Positions 48,024 to 57,889 of a DNA stretch of 64,000 nt are shown piece by piece. Source of the DNA: Lysobacter sp. BMK333-48F3 (GTDB lineage: Bacteria > Pseudomonadota > Gammaproteobacteria > Xanthomonadales > Xanthomonadaceae). Below the pieces are notes generated by a model that saw only the letters and a program-made list of their open reading frames with translations, made no database searches and was not told the DNA's origin. The stretch spans positions 3,100,501 through 3,164,500 of the forward strand of contig NZ_JAIHOO010000001.1 in NCBI RefSeq assembly GCF_019733395.1. The letters are read 5' to 3'. The position numbers and the translations under genes are program-made. Positions within the stretch are counted from its first letter, which is position 1; the number at the start of each line of letters is the position of its first letter.

Positions 48024-48746
48024 ATGACTGCGACTACTGGCGCGCTGATCGCGCTTCTGGCCTTGACCGGGGGCACTGCCGCGGGCAGCGGTCCGGCATC
48101 GGCCGCCGCGGCCGAGTCGCGCCCGGCTGGGGTTGCGGCTCCGGCTGCTACTCCGGTTTCTCGGCAAGCCCCGGAGTCGTCCGCCACGCCGATCTCTCCC
48201 GTGTCCGCTCCGGCGCCTGTCCTGATCATTCCCGCCGACACGCCGGTTAGGCTGGAAATCGCCACGGCGCTCAGCTCGGCCAAGGCCAAGCGCGGCGACA
48301 AGTTCTCCTTGCGCCTGGCGCAGGCGCTGAGCGTCGGCGGCGCCGAATGGCTGCCGGCCGGAACGACCGGCGTCGGCGAAGTCGTGCACGCCGCGCGCCG
48401 CGGCGCCAGCGGCAAGCCGGGCGAATTGCTGCTGGCCGCACGCTATCTCGAACACCAGGGCCGGCGCCTGCCCTTGCGCGGTTTCAGTCTCGGCGGTACC
48501 GGCAAGAGTCGCGAGGGCGTGGCGGTGTCGGTCGGCATCGCGCTGGGAATACCCGGTTTGTTCGTGACCGGCGGCGAGATCGAGATCCCGGCCGGCACCC
48601 AGGCCGGTGCGCGCACGGCGCAAGCCGTCGACTGGGGATCCGGCGCCCCGACCGTCTCCGATTCCATCGTTCCCGCGGCCGCCGCGCCGAGCGCGGGAGC
48701 CGCCACATCCGCTGCAACATCCATCACCTGGGAAGTCGTTCAATGA
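48024..48746 (+). CDS. secreted protein of unknown function
   Basis: 240 residues. Signal peptide (LIALLALTGGTAAGSGPASA|AA), an Ala/Pro/Ser-rich linker to about 70, then a beta-rich domain (ILIIPADTPVRLEIATALSSAKAKRGDKFSLRLAQALSVGG, GVGEVVHAARRGASGKPGELLLAARYLEHQGRRLPLRGFSLGGTGKSREG) followed by a hydrophobic stretch and an Ala-rich tail. The pattern recalls periplasmic proteins related to TrbI/VirB10-like or LPS-assembly partners, without firm assignment. Overlaps the next gene by 4 nt (ATGA), so they form an operon. Confidence 0.75.
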   Translation: MTATTGALIALLALTGGTAAGSGPASAAAAESRPAGVAAPAATPVSRQAPESSATPISPVSAPAPVLIIPADTPVRLEIATALSSAKAKRGDKFSLRLAQALSVGGAEWLPAGTTGVGEVVHAARRGASGKPGELLLAARYLEHQGRRLPLRGFSLGGTGKSREGVAVSVGIALGIPGLFVTGGEIEIPAGTQAGARTAQAVDWGSGAPTVSDSIVPAAAAPSAGAATSAATSITWEVVQ

Positions 48747-49444
48747 AGCTGTCGTCGCTGCGCGTCCTGCCGTTCGTCGTTTTGCTGCCGCTGTCGGCGG
48801 CGGCCACTCCGGCAGGCTGGAATTACAAGGCCGTGGACCCGGCCAAGCAGGTGCAGGCGCAGAGTGCGCCGGTCGTGCCGGTGGCGTCGAAGGGCGATTC
48901 CGCGCGCTCCGATGCGCCCGTGGCCGCGCCGAAACCCGGCACGGCCACGACCGCGCCGGCGGCGACCGTCGACGACGCCGTACAGACGTTCGCGCTGGAA
49001 GGCGAAAGCGACGCCGCGCCGGCGACGAGCGAGGCGGCGCCTGCCGTCGCCGCGGCAAGCCCGCCCGTGCCGGTCGCCTACGCGGTTCCTGCCGTCTCTG
49101 GCGGCCGGATCGCGCCGCCGCCGGCCGGCAAAGGCCAGGTGGTGTTCTTCCGGCCGTCGAACTTCGTCGGCGGCATGATCGGCTTCAAGGTCCGCGAAGG
49201 TAAGACCGAGCTCGGCAAGCTGCGCAGCGGCAAGTACTTCGTCGCCTCGGTCGAGCCGGGCGCGCACGAGTATGTCGTGCATTCGGAGACCAAGGACGTG
49301 CTGAACCTGGAGGTCGAGGCCGGCGAGACCTATTACGTACAGGGTTCGATCACGATGGGCTTGTTGGTCGGCCGGCCGAACCTGTCGCCGTCCGATCGCG
49401 CCGCGTTCGAGGCGGTGGCCGACAAACTCAAGCTGGCCCAGTAA
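48743..49444 (+). CDS. DUF2846-like secreted protein
   Basis: 233 residues. Signal peptide (LRVLPFVVLLPLSAAA|TP), an Ala/Pro/Thr-rich region about 30-115, then a domain GQVVFFRPSNFVGGMIGFKVREGKTELGKLRSGKYFVASVEPGAHEYVVHSETKDVLNLEVEAGETYYVQGSITMG, the DUF2846 pattern seen in lipoproteins and periplasmic proteins of unknown function. The last helix (SPSDRAAFEAVADKLKLAQ) is amphipathic. Cotranslated with the gene before and ended by the terminator at 49471. Confidence 0.82.
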   Translation: MKLSSLRVLPFVVLLPLSAAATPAGWNYKAVDPAKQVQAQSAPVVPVASKGDSARSDAPVAAPKPGTATTAPAATVDDAVQTFALEGESDAAPATSEAAPAVAAASPPVPVAYAVPAVSGGRIAPPPAGKGQVVFFRPSNFVGGMIGFKVREGKTELGKLRSGKYFVASVEPGAHEYVVHSETKDVLNLEVEAGETYYVQGSITMGLLVGRPNLSPSDRAAFEAVADKLKLAQ

Positions 49445-49470
49445 GCCGCGCACCAGCCGGTCCAAACGCG

Positions 49471-49501
49471 AACGCCCCGCAATCGCGGGGCGTTTCGTTT
49501 T
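49471..49501. terminator. intrinsic terminator
   Basis: AACGCCCCGC-AATC-GCGGGGCGTT is a perfect 10-bp stem with a 4-nt loop (49471-49494) followed by TCGTTTT. It ends the plus-strand operon and, lying between convergent genes, may also serve the diguanylate cyclase on the minus strand. Confidence 0.9.
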
Positions 49502-49528
49502 CGCGGCGAAGCATGCGGGGCCTCGCGT

Positions 49529-50560
49529 TCAAGCCGATTCGCGCACGCCCTTCTTGCTGCGCTTGACCTGGTACATCGCCTGGTCGGCCTTCTCCAGCAG
49601 CTCGCCCAATTCCTGGCCGTCGTCCGGGTAGACCGCATAGCCGATGCTGGCGTCGAGCGGGATCGGGCGCTGCTCGAACTCGAACGGCGGCTGCAGCGAT
49701 TCGGCGAAGCGGCGGGCGCGGGTTTCGGCGCTGTCGCCGCGTTCCAGCCGCGGCAGGATCACCGCGAATTCGTCGCCGCCGACCCGGGCGACGGTGTCGC
49801 CGGCGCGCGAGCTGCTTTTCATGCGTTGGGCAAACTCGCGGATCGCGGCGTCGCCGGCGCGGTGGCCGTGACGGTCGTTGACCGGCTTGAGCCCGTCCAT
49901 GTCCAGGTTGAGCACGGCGATGCGGCAGGCGTCGCGCTGGGCCAGGGCCAAGCTATGGCGCAGGCGGTCGTAGAACAGGGCGCGGTTGGGCAGGCCGGTG
50001 AGGGCGTCGTGGGTGGCCTGGTGGAACAGCTCGTTGGTCTCGTACTTGGCGGCGTGGTACATCGCCGCGGCGATCAGGCCGGACATCAGGTCGAGCACCT
50101 GCAGGTCGGCGTCGTCGAAGCCGGCGGTGCGCGCCGACATCACTTTGAGCACGCCGACCGTGGATTCGTGGTGCTTCAACGGCACCACGATCATTGAGCG
50201 CAGGCCGACCGCGCGGCAGGCCTCGCGGTCCACCCGCGGATCGGTTTCCGAATCGTCGCAGCGCAGCGGCCGGCCTTCGGCGACGCAATGGCCGGACAGG
50301 CTGGCGTTGCGGCGCAGGCGCATGCCCAGGCTGGATTCGGCGATGCCGGCGGCGGCGCGGTAGACCATGTCCTCGCCCTCGGCCAGTTCGACCACCGCGC
50401 CGATCGCGCCGGTCAGGGTCTGGGCGCGCACGGTCACCAATTGCATCACGCCGCCGAGGTCCAGGCCGAGCCGGGCGATGTCGGTTTGGGTCTGGATGAC
50501 CTTGAGCAGGCGCTCGGAGGGGTCTTGCACGATAGGGTCTTGCACGATCGGGTCCTGCAT
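49529..50560 (-). CDS. GAF-GGDEF diguanylate cyclase
   Basis: 343 residues. An N-terminal IVQDP-IVQDP repeat is followed by a GAF domain about 25-170 (TLTGAIGAVVELAEGEDMVYRAAAG, GLRSMIVVPLKHHESTVGVLKV) and a GGDEF domain about 180-335. The active site reads VGGDEFA (GGDEF at 261-265), and a complete product-inhibition I-site, RAGD (R252-D255), lies five residues before it. NRALFYDRLRHSLALAQR and NLDMDGLKPVNDRHGH hold the Mg/GTP-binding parts. It should make c-di-GMP from GTP under control of a small molecule bound to GAF, with product feedback. Cytoplasmic, single gene. Confidence 0.94.
   Translation of the reverse strand: MQDPIVQDPIVQDPSERLLKVIQTQTDIARLGLDLGGVMQLVTVRAQTLTGAIGAVVELAEGEDMVYRAAAGIAESSLGMRLRRNASLSGHCVAEGRPLRCDDSETDPRVDREACRAVGLRSMIVVPLKHHESTVGVLKVMSARTAGFDDADLQVLDLMSGLIAAAMYHAAKYETNELFHQATHDALTGLPNRALFYDRLRHSLALAQRDACRIAVLNLDMDGLKPVNDRHGHRAGDAAIREFAQRMKSSSRAGDTVARVGGDEFAVILPRLERGDSAETRARRFAESLQPPFEFEQRPIPLDASIGYAVYPDDGQELGELLEKADQAMYQVKRSKKGVRESA
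50519..50560. repeat. 15-bp tandem repeat in the 5' end of the diguanylate cyclase gene
   Basis: Two nearly identical 15-bp units and part of a third (GGTCTTGCACGATAG-type) encode DPIVQ repeats at the N-terminus. Length changes by whole units would keep the frame. Confidence 0.75.
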
Positions 50561-51376
50561 GTTCGCTACGCTGCCCGGACGACGGCCCAGTATAGACCGC
50601 GGGCCCGGCAGCGGAGGCGCGGACGCTGGGCCACCTTCGGGCTGCGGCGTTCCAGGCCGGGGTTTGCGGCCGCCGTCGCAGGCTCAAGGTGCGCCAGCGC
50701 CAAGAAAGCACATTATCCGGGGCGACGGACGGCGGTCCCCTGGCGCCGAATGGAAGGGGGGTACGCGCGTGGTGGCGTTGAGTCGCCGCCGAGTACTCGG
50801 CCTGAGACTGGCCGCGGCGCGTTTGGCGGCCGGACAAGAGTTCACACGGGATCTGGCTGCGGGATCTGGCTGCGCCGTGCCGCCTGCGACCTTCAGGCGC
50901 AGGCTCCCATGCACGCAGCCGACCGGTAAGCAACGGGCGCTGCTGGCGGTATCGAAGGCGCAGCGATGCAAAGCTCGGCTGCGATCTTGCTCAGTTTGGC
51001 GAAAGCAGGCCGGATTCCGCGGGCGTCTTCAAAACCATCGCTGGACCGGCGAACCTTGGCCCAGGGAAAAGGGGCCGACATCCGTCTTCTATCAGGCCGG
51101 CGCGCCTGGCCGGTGCCGATCGGGCCTGGACGAAGTGGATTGAATGATACGCGCCGCGATCAGCGGCAGCGCGGCGCACGCCGCAACCGGAGAAGCACCG
51201 CAAGGACACAGCGACATGCCCGCCCCATACCGATAAACCTGACTTCGGCCGCCGCGTCGTTTGGCCTCCGCGCGTTTGTGCGCCGCGGCGGCGCGCGTGC
51301 GGCTGTGGATCGATCCGTCTCGGCCCGGCGCCGCTTCGCTGGCCGAGTTTTCGTATAGCTCAGTGAAGGACTCCAC
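50561..51376. other. 816-bp gene-free region before RHS module B
   Basis: No supported coding sequence or RNA. It is GC-rich with several short spurious frames. It contains the promoter and leader of the RHS module that starts at 51377; a TATAGC at 51354-51359 is a weak -10 candidate, and GAAGGA (51365-51370) is the ribosome site. The length of the leader is unusual compared with the rest of the window. Confidence 0.4.
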
Positions 51377-54214
51377 GTGACTTCCACACTTCGCCTGTCC
51401 GCCGCGGTCGCCGCCGCGCTCGCATTCGGACTCGCCGCGGCCGGCGGTGCCCGCGCCGAAATATCCAGTCCGACCGTGATCGAGGACTACGACGGTCTGA
51501 CCAAGGGCGTGGCCGTGACCGCGCTTACCGCCGACGGCATGTTCGGCGACAGCACGAGCCTGTTCGATGGCGCGACCACGTTCACCGCGACCGATGTGGC
51601 GCTGAAGACCAACAGCGCGCTGACCGTGAGCATCGGCCGCAAGCTCAGCAACGCCGGTCTTTCGCTCAATACCTGGGCCAATACCGATCCGGACAAGGCG
51701 GTGTTCGGGCGTTACTGGACGCTGGATATTCCCCATATCCATGGCGTTTTCGACCGCCGCACCGGTTGGGTCGTGCGTGATCGCGAGTACCAGGGGCCGG
51801 ACTTTCCCGATAGTTGGAGAGGTTCGACCCAGCGCTGCAGCGTGGCCGACTACACGCCTCCGACCGTCCCGGACAACGTTTCCAGCGGTCCGACCAAGAC
51901 GCCGTCCTACGGCCCGACCGATTACTGGGCCGGCAACACGATCAATATTCCCGGGGCGGGCGAGGAACTCGTGCAAACCCTGTCGGGCGCTCACCTGCGA
52001 CCGAGCGATGGACTGGCTTACTACGGCGGCACCAAGTCGAACTGGAAGGTTTCCTGCCTGCCGAGCATCCGCAATGGCGCGGGCGAGGGATTCCTGGCCG
52101 TGCTGCCTAACGGCCACCGGTATACGTTCGACTGGATGGTGGTGCGCAAGAGCAAGCGGATCATCGGCATCCCGACCGACACCACCGGATCGGTCGGAAT
52201 CGACCGCGACGAAATTTTCCTGTACGCGACCCGGGTCGAGGATGGCCTGGGCAACTGGCTGAGCTACGAGTACGACCCGGCCAACCCGCACCGCCTGCTG
52301 TCGATCCGTTCCAACGACGGCGTCGAGGCCAGGCTGGGTTACAACGCCGCTGGAAAGATCGAGACCATTTCCAGCGCAGGACGGACCTGGACCTACGAGT
52401 ACAGCAAGTACGGCAGCAACCCCGACGCCAACTATCTGCTCGCCGCTACGGTGCTGCCCGACGGAGGGCGTTGGGGCTACCAGTACAGCGATCAGTTCGA
52501 GATCGTCAACGCCAACGTCAAGAACGTGTGGCAGCAGTGCTGGCCGAACGTCGGCACGATGAGTTCGGACAAGCAGCCCGGACCGGCCGAGACCAGTTTC
52601 CTGACCGTCAGCCACCCTTCCGGCGCGGTCGGCGAGTTCAAGTTCCGCAAGCTCATGCACGGCACCAACCGTACCGTGGGCAGCTGCATCACCCGGCAGG
52701 AAGCCAGTTGGCTTTCGGTGCGCCTGGTGGGGGCGCCGATGGCCTACACCGTGGAGTCGCTGTACTCGAAAACCGTGACCGGTCCCGGCATTGCGCCGCT
52801 GAACTGGAACTATCGCTACAAGCCGTCCTGGAGTTGGCAGGCCGATTGCCAAGTGCCGGGCACCTGCTATGTCCCGTCCGAAACCACGGTGGTCAACCCG
52901 GACGGCTCGGTCAACGCCTACAAATTCAACAACGACTACAAGTCCAATGTCGGCGAGTTGATCGAAGCATCGATCAAGGACGCTGGCGGCAGGGTGCTGC
53001 GCACGCTCACGAACGCCTACGTGGAGACCGCGGAGGGTCAACCCTTCCCGGCGGCCAACGCGAACATTCCGGCATCGAATTCGATTTCGGGCAGCAAGGG
53101 ATACCTTGCCAACCGGCCGCTCAAGACCCGCCAGATCGTCCAGGACGGGGTGACCTTCGTTACCGAGAACCAGATTTTCGATAGTTTGGCCCGTGTCCTG
53201 CGTTCCACCGGGTACAACACGCTCGGTTATAGCCGCAACGAAGGAACCGAATACTACGACCATGCTGGCAAGTGGATTCTCGGCCAGGTATCGGCCACGT
53301 CGGTCAACGGCGTCGAGACAGCGCGTGCGGAATTCGATCCGGCCACCGCGTTGCCGGTGCGCGCTTTCGCCTTCGGCAATCTGAAGAGAACATTCGGCTA
53401 CCGCGCCGACGGCAACGTGGAAACGGTCAAGGACGGTAATGGCCAGATCACCGTCTATGCCGACTGGAAACGCGGCGTGCCGCAGAGCATTCGCCGGCCG
53501 GCCACCCCCGAGAGCCCGGCTGGCGCGACCGAAAGCGCCGTGATCGACGACCGCGGCTGGGCGACGTCCACCACCGACGAGAACGGGTTCACCAGCCAGT
53601 ACAGCTACGACGGCATGGGACGCCTCGCAGGCGTGGTCTACCCGCAAGGCGATACCGTCGATTGGCACCCGGTGACCCAGGAGTTCGTACGCGTAGCGGC
53701 TCCAGAATACGGTTTGGAAGGCAACCACTGGCGCCGGGTGTCGGTGTCCGGAAACCGCCGTAGCGACACTTACTACGACGCGTTCCTGCGGCCCGTGCTG
53801 GAAATGGAGTTCGATCTGGGCGATGCCAGCCGCAATACCCAGAAGCAAGTGTTTACGCGTTACGACAACATGGGGCGGGTCGCGTTCAAGTCCTTGCCGA
53901 CCCGGCACGTCGGCGACTTCCGCCAGTCGATGCCAGGCACGTCCTACGCCTACGACGCGCTGGGGCGCCAGACCGCCGCCGTCCAGGACTCGGAGCTGGG
54001 ACCTCTGACCACCTTCACCGAGTACCTGTCCGGCTTCAGGCGCAAGGTCACCAACCCGCGCGGCCTGGCGACGACAGAGACATTCCAGGTTTTCGGCGAA
54101 CCCGGCTACGACGCGCCGGCGGTGATCGACGCGCCCGAAAGCGTGCGTACCCAGATCATGCGCGACGCCTATGGCAAGCCGCTGGAAATCCAGCGTACGT
54201 CGGTGGCTCAGTGA
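51377..54214 (+). CDS. RHS repeat protein, N-terminal subunit of split module B
   Basis: 945 residues from a GTG with GAAGGA upstream. Signal peptide (LRLSAAVAAALAFGLAAAGGARA|EI). The body is RHS-type: GLGNWLSYEYDPANPHRLLSIRSNDG, GRTWTYEYSKYGS, SQYSYDGMGRLAGVVYPQGDTV, TRYDNMGRVAFKSLPT, YAYDALGRQTAAVQDSELG, FTEYLSGFRRKVTNPRGLATTETFQVF. It ends RDAYGKPLEIQRTSVAQ without an RHS core end, at the same place as its paralogue ending at 8842. The next gene starts 9 bp later and carries the rest of the shell. Gene order and break point are shared with module A, so the split is an inherited design and not a chance nonsense mutation. Confidence 0.88.
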   Translation: MTSTLRLSAAVAAALAFGLAAAGGARAEISSPTVIEDYDGLTKGVAVTALTADGMFGDSTSLFDGATTFTATDVALKTNSALTVSIGRKLSNAGLSLNTWANTDPDKAVFGRYWTLDIPHIHGVFDRRTGWVVRDREYQGPDFPDSWRGSTQRCSVADYTPPTVPDNVSSGPTKTPSYGPTDYWAGNTINIPGAGEELVQTLSGAHLRPSDGLAYYGGTKSNWKVSCLPSIRNGAGEGFLAVLPNGHRYTFDWMVVRKSKRIIGIPTDTTGSVGIDRDEIFLYATRVEDGLGNWLSYEYDPANPHRLLSIRSNDGVEARLGYNAAGKIETISSAGRTWTYEYSKYGSNPDANYLLAATVLPDGGRWGYQYSDQFEIVNANVKNVWQQCWPNVGTMSSDKQPGPAETSFLTVSHPSGAVGEFKFRKLMHGTNRTVGSCITRQEASWLSVRLVGAPMAYTVESLYSKTVTGPGIAPLNWNYRYKPSWSWQADCQVPGTCYVPSETTVVNPDGSVNAYKFNNDYKSNVGELIEASIKDAGGRVLRTLTNAYVETAEGQPFPAANANIPASNSISGSKGYLANRPLKTRQIVQDGVTFVTENQIFDSLARVLRSTGYNTLGYSRNEGTEYYDHAGKWILGQVSATSVNGVETARAEFDPATALPVRAFAFGNLKRTFGYRADGNVETVKDGNGQITVYADWKRGVPQSIRRPATPESPAGATESAVIDDRGWATSTTDENGFTSQYSYDGMGRLAGVVYPQGDTVDWHPVTQEFVRVAAPEYGLEGNHWRRVSVSGNRRSDTYYDAFLRPVLEMEFDLGDASRNTQKQVFTRYDNMGRVAFKSLPTRHVGDFRQSMPGTSYAYDALGRQTAAVQDSELGPLTTFTEYLSGFRRKVTNPRGLATTETFQVFGEPGYDAPAVIDAPESVRTQIMRDAYGKPLEIQRTSVAQ

Positions 54215-54223
54215 GGCCGCGCC

Positions 54224-57200
54224 ATGGATAGCATCCGACCGAACAGTAAAAACCGCTCCGCCGCCGCCGCGCGTGGGGACCTGGTCCGAGTGGAGAACAA
54301 GGCGTTGAATTCTGCAGGGGTATTGGAGTGGGCGACCAACGCCAGGTCGTTGGCGTCGGCATGGCTGTTGGTGCTGCTGTCCGCGTTGCCGTCCTTGGCG
54401 ACCGCGGCGCCGGCATGGATCAAACTCACGCCGCCGGCCCAAAGCAGCTATACGGTCCCGGTGTCGTACGAGATCGTGGCTTCCTCCGGCAACGGAACCA
54501 GCGGGTCGAGTGTCGAATCGATCGAGAACATCACGATCTATCGCAACGACCAGCCGGTAGCCAGCTACCGCAGGGGCGGAACCCTGGTCGAAGCCGGGCT
54601 GGCACCGGGCACGTATACCTATCGGGCGACCGGCAAGGCCGTGAGTATCTATCAGGGCGAAGATCGGACCCGCAACCTGGCGACCCCGTCCTTCACCATC
54701 ACGGTCAACCCACCGCCCGCGTTGTACAACGAGGCCGAATTCGTATCGCAGACGTTCTCCGACACCTCGCCGACGATGTACTCGGGCGAGACCCGGACCC
54801 TGAGCGTGCAGATGCGCAACACGGGCACGACCACCTGGGCGTCGTCGCGCGCGTACGCGCTGGGCTCGCAGAACCCTCGCGACAACGGCAACTGGGGCAT
54901 GGGGCGGGTGTATCTTCCGCACGACGTCGCGCCCGGCCAAACCGTCGCGTTCAACATGACCTTGACCGCGCCGCAGGTCAGCAGCCGGATGGTCGGCTAC
55001 TACGTGCAATGGCGGATGGTCCAGGACGGGGTGGAGTGGTTCGGCCAGCAGACGACCGCGCAGCATGTTTACGTCAATCCCGTTCCGACCGGATCGCTGA
55101 GCGCCCAGCCCAATCCTTGCGAACTGACCAAGGGCGCCACCAGCTGCGGTACCACCTTGAGTTGGCAGGCCGTGGCCGACTTGCCCGAATTGTGGCGCAG
55201 CGACATCAACGGCAGCGGCGCGGTAAGGCTGCTGGCCCAACCCGGAACGGGCGAGAACAAGACCTCGGTCGCGGACATCACCGAGGCCGGCAGCCGCTTC
55301 GAGGTGCGGGGCGACGGCCGCGTGCTCGCGTCCGTCGATGTCTACGCACGTCGCCCGCAACCGGTGATCACCGGCAATATCGACGGCTTCACCGCCGACG
55401 GCAGCGCGCTGCTCGGTTGGGCCTGCGCCACCACCTACCAGGCGCCGGTGAACGTGCAGATGTACGTCGGCGGTCCCGCCGGTGCGACCGGCTCGGCGCT
55501 GATCGGCACTTATCCCGCAAACCAGGCCAGCGAGGCGGGCGTCGCCGCGGCGTGCAAGGTCGATGGCGGCAACTACCGTTTCGCGATTCCGATCAGCAAC
55601 GAGCTGCGCAGCCAGTACGCAGGCCGATTGGTCTACGTCTATGGCGTGTCGCCGGTGGGCGGCGAGAACCTGGCGGTAGCCGCATCGGGCCGTTTCGGCG
55701 TTCCGGCGCCGCAGGTGCCGGTGACCCAGCCTAATACCCGTCGTTACGTCTACGACGCGCAACAGCGCCTGTGCAAGGTGATCGAGCCGGAAACCGGGGC
55801 GACGGTGACGGACTACGACGGCGAGGGCAATGTCGCATGGTCGGCTTCCGGCCTGAACCTGCCGGCCACCGACAACTGCAACCGCAGCGAAGCCGCGGCG
55901 TCCGGCCGCGTCGTTTCGAGAACCTACGACGCGCGCAACCGGCTCAAGGACCTGGCCTTCCCCGACGGGCGCGGCAATCAGAGGTGGGAGTACACGCCCG
56001 ACGGCCTGGCGAGCAAGGTCGTGACCTATAACGAACCGGACAACGGTGCGCCGGTCGAGAATCACTACAGCTACAACAAGCGCCGCCTGCTGATCGGCGA
56101 GGCCATGGCGCAGCCGGGCTCGCATCGTTGGGACCTGGGCTACGGCTACGATCGGATCGGCAATCCGGCCAGCCAGGTCTACCCGACCGGTCTGGCGGTG
56201 ACCTTCGAGCCGGACGCGCTGGGGCAGCCCAAACGGGTCAGCAGTCCTGGTGCGGTATACGCGTCGCAGATCGACTACTACCCCAACGGCGGAATGCAGC
56301 GCTTCGTCTACGGCAACGGCGTGGTGCACACCATGTCGCAGAACCTGCGCCAGCTGCCGCAACGCAGTACCGATGCCGGCGTTATCGACCTGGAAACCGT
56401 GTACGACGCCAACGGTAATGTCGGCGCCATTTACGACCGGGCACGAGGGGACAACTACAGCCGGACGATGGAGTACGACGGCCTCGACCGGCTCAAGTCG
56501 GCCGGCTCGTGCAGTTTCGGCGGCGATTGCTGGCATCGATTTACCTACGATGCGCAGGATAATCTGCGTTCTTGGGTGTTGCCGGGAAGCAAGGATTATT
56601 CCGCCTACGTCTACGACGAGCGTTCGAGATTAACGAACGTTCGCAACAGTCGAGGCGAATCAATCGTTGGCTTGGGCTACGACCCGCAAGGTAACTTGGA
56701 GAACAAGAACGGGCAGGTCTATGCTTTTGACTATGGCAATCGCCTGCGCGTCGTTGCCGGAAAGGAAGGATACCGGTACGACGCCAACGGGCGCCGTGTT
56801 GCCAGTTTGTCGATGGCGGGCGCCGTGCGGGCGGTCTTCATCTACGATGCCTCAGGGCAGCCGGCATATATCGAGAACAATGCCGCGGGCGCGACCAGCG
56901 TCAATATTTTCCTGGGCGGTAGCCTACTCGCCGCTCGCGAACTGGCGGGGGGCGTCGAAAGTACGAAGTACAGCCATAACGACGCATTGGGCAGCCCTGT
57001 GGCCGTGACTGCGGCGACCGGGGAGGTGCTTCAGCGTACCGACTACGAGCCGCTCGGTAAGACAATCGGAGATGCGATCTACGATGGTATCGGTTACGCG
57101 GGGCACGTGATGGACGGGCTGACGGGCCTGGTTCAGATGCAGCAGCGCTACTACGACCCGCAGCTCGGGATATTTCTCAGCGCAGATCCCGTGTCTGCTC

Positions 57201-57889
57201 TGAGCGATCCTGTCGGAATGTTCAATCGTTACAGATACGCAGCAAGCAATCCCTACTCGTATGTCGATCCCGATGGGCGTCAGTGTCAGAAGATAACCGG
57301 ATCCAATATTTGCGGGGGAGAGAGCTGGGGCAAGCTCTCGATTACTCAGGTTAATCCAGCGGGCGAAGGGGATACGCAAAAAGGCAGTTCTCCGGCAGCC
57401 AACCAACGCACCGAAGCCGCGTCGCTCGCTAGGGCCTCGTCTGGCGCACCGACTTCCGACGGCAGGATTCCGGTGCCGGGCGTCGTTGGGTGGAAGACCG
57501 GCGAGTACGACATGTCGAGGACTCCCGAACAGTTGGATTCCTCGGGCATGGTCATTACAGCGGCGGCAGCGTTAGGCGCAGGGGCTATGGCGTGGGAGGC
57601 CGGAGCCCCTTACGCCGCCGCGGCGACGAGCGGGCTGATTTCCAGCGCCAAAGGCCTCTATAAGAACCTATCGTTTGATGGGCCGTCGGCGGGCGCTTGG
57701 CACGCTAATGGCCGGTTGTTCGGCGTTCGCTGGAAACAAAGCCAATGGGGCGCACGCCTCGACCTGCACCCGCTCAAGCACAGTGGCAAGACTCCTATAC
57801 TGCATATCAACTTTGGTCCTCCGTCGCGGGGCGAAGCGGCTCACCTGATTCTGTTCGATCCTCGTTGGATTAGAAGGGAAGGAAAATGA
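54224..57889 (+). CDS. RHS effector subunit of module B, unknown tip
   Basis: 1221 residues with GAGG before the ATG. Signal peptide (ASAWLLVLLSALPSLATA|AP) after a 40-residue basic leader. An Ig-like domain about 65-165, an NBR1-Ig-like domain about 167-285 (MRNTGTTTWASSRAYALGS, YYVQWRMVQDGVEWFGQQ), a further beta domain, RHS repeats from about 506 and the core end YSYVDPDGR with DPDGR at 1015-1019. The tip (1020-1221) has a linker, a hydrophobic segment (MVITAAAALGAGAMAWEAGAPYAAAATSGLI) and a compact end domain (WHANGRLFGVRWKQSQWGARLDLHPLKHSG, PILHINFGPP, HLILFDPRW) with several His and Arg residues; family unknown, nuclease-like by residue content only. The core closely resembles the subunit at 8826. 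Confidence 0.85.
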   Translation: MDSIRPNSKNRSAAAARGDLVRVENKALNSAGVLEWATNARSLASAWLLVLLSALPSLATAAPAWIKLTPPAQSSYTVPVSYEIVASSGNGTSGSSVESIENITIYRNDQPVASYRRGGTLVEAGLAPGTYTYRATGKAVSIYQGEDRTRNLATPSFTITVNPPPALYNEAEFVSQTFSDTSPTMYSGETRTLSVQMRNTGTTTWASSRAYALGSQNPRDNGNWGMGRVYLPHDVAPGQTVAFNMTLTAPQVSSRMVGYYVQWRMVQDGVEWFGQQTTAQHVYVNPVPTGSLSAQPNPCELTKGATSCGTTLSWQAVADLPELWRSDINGSGAVRLLAQPGTGENKTSVADITEAGSRFEVRGDGRVLASVDVYARRPQPVITGNIDGFTADGSALLGWACATTYQAPVNVQMYVGGPAGATGSALIGTYPANQASEAGVAAACKVDGGNYRFAIPISNELRSQYAGRLVYVYGVSPVGGENLAVAASGRFGVPAPQVPVTQPNTRRYVYDAQQRLCKVIEPETGATVTDYDGEGNVAWSASGLNLPATDNCNRSEAAASGRVVSRTYDARNRLKDLAFPDGRGNQRWEYTPDGLASKVVTYNEPDNGAPVENHYSYNKRRLLIGEAMAQPGSHRWDLGYGYDRIGNPASQVYPTGLAVTFEPDALGQPKRVSSPGAVYASQIDYYPNGGMQRFVYGNGVVHTMSQNLRQLPQRSTDAGVIDLETVYDANGNVGAIYDRARGDNYSRTMEYDGLDRLKSAGSCSFGGDCWHRFTYDAQDNLRSWVLPGSKDYSAYVYDERSRLTNVRNSRGESIVGLGYDPQGNLENKNGQVYAFDYGNRLRVVAGKEGYRYDANGRRVASLSMAGAVRAVFIYDASGQPAYIENNAAGATSVNIFLGGSLLAARELAGGVESTKYSHNDALGSPVAVTAATGEVLQRTDYEPLGKTIGDAIYDGIGYAGHVMDGLTGLVQMQQRYYDPQLGIFLSADPVSALSDPVGMFNRYRYAASNPYSYVDPDGRQCQKITGSNICGGESWGKLSITQVNPAGEGDTQKGSSPAANQRTEAASLARASSGAPTSDGRIPVPGVVGWKTGEYDMSRTPEQLDSSGMVITAAAALGAGAMAWEAGAPYAAAATSGLISSAKGLYKNLSFDGPSAGAWHANGRLFGVRWKQSQWGARLDLHPLKHSGKTPILHINFGPPSRGEAAHLILFDPRWIRREGK

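Noticed and set aside
51092..56536. 1814-codon open frame on the minus strand
   Set aside because: It lies antisense to the two RHS module B genes, is extremely rich in Val/Arg/Ala/Gly with no domain, and results from high GC at third positions.
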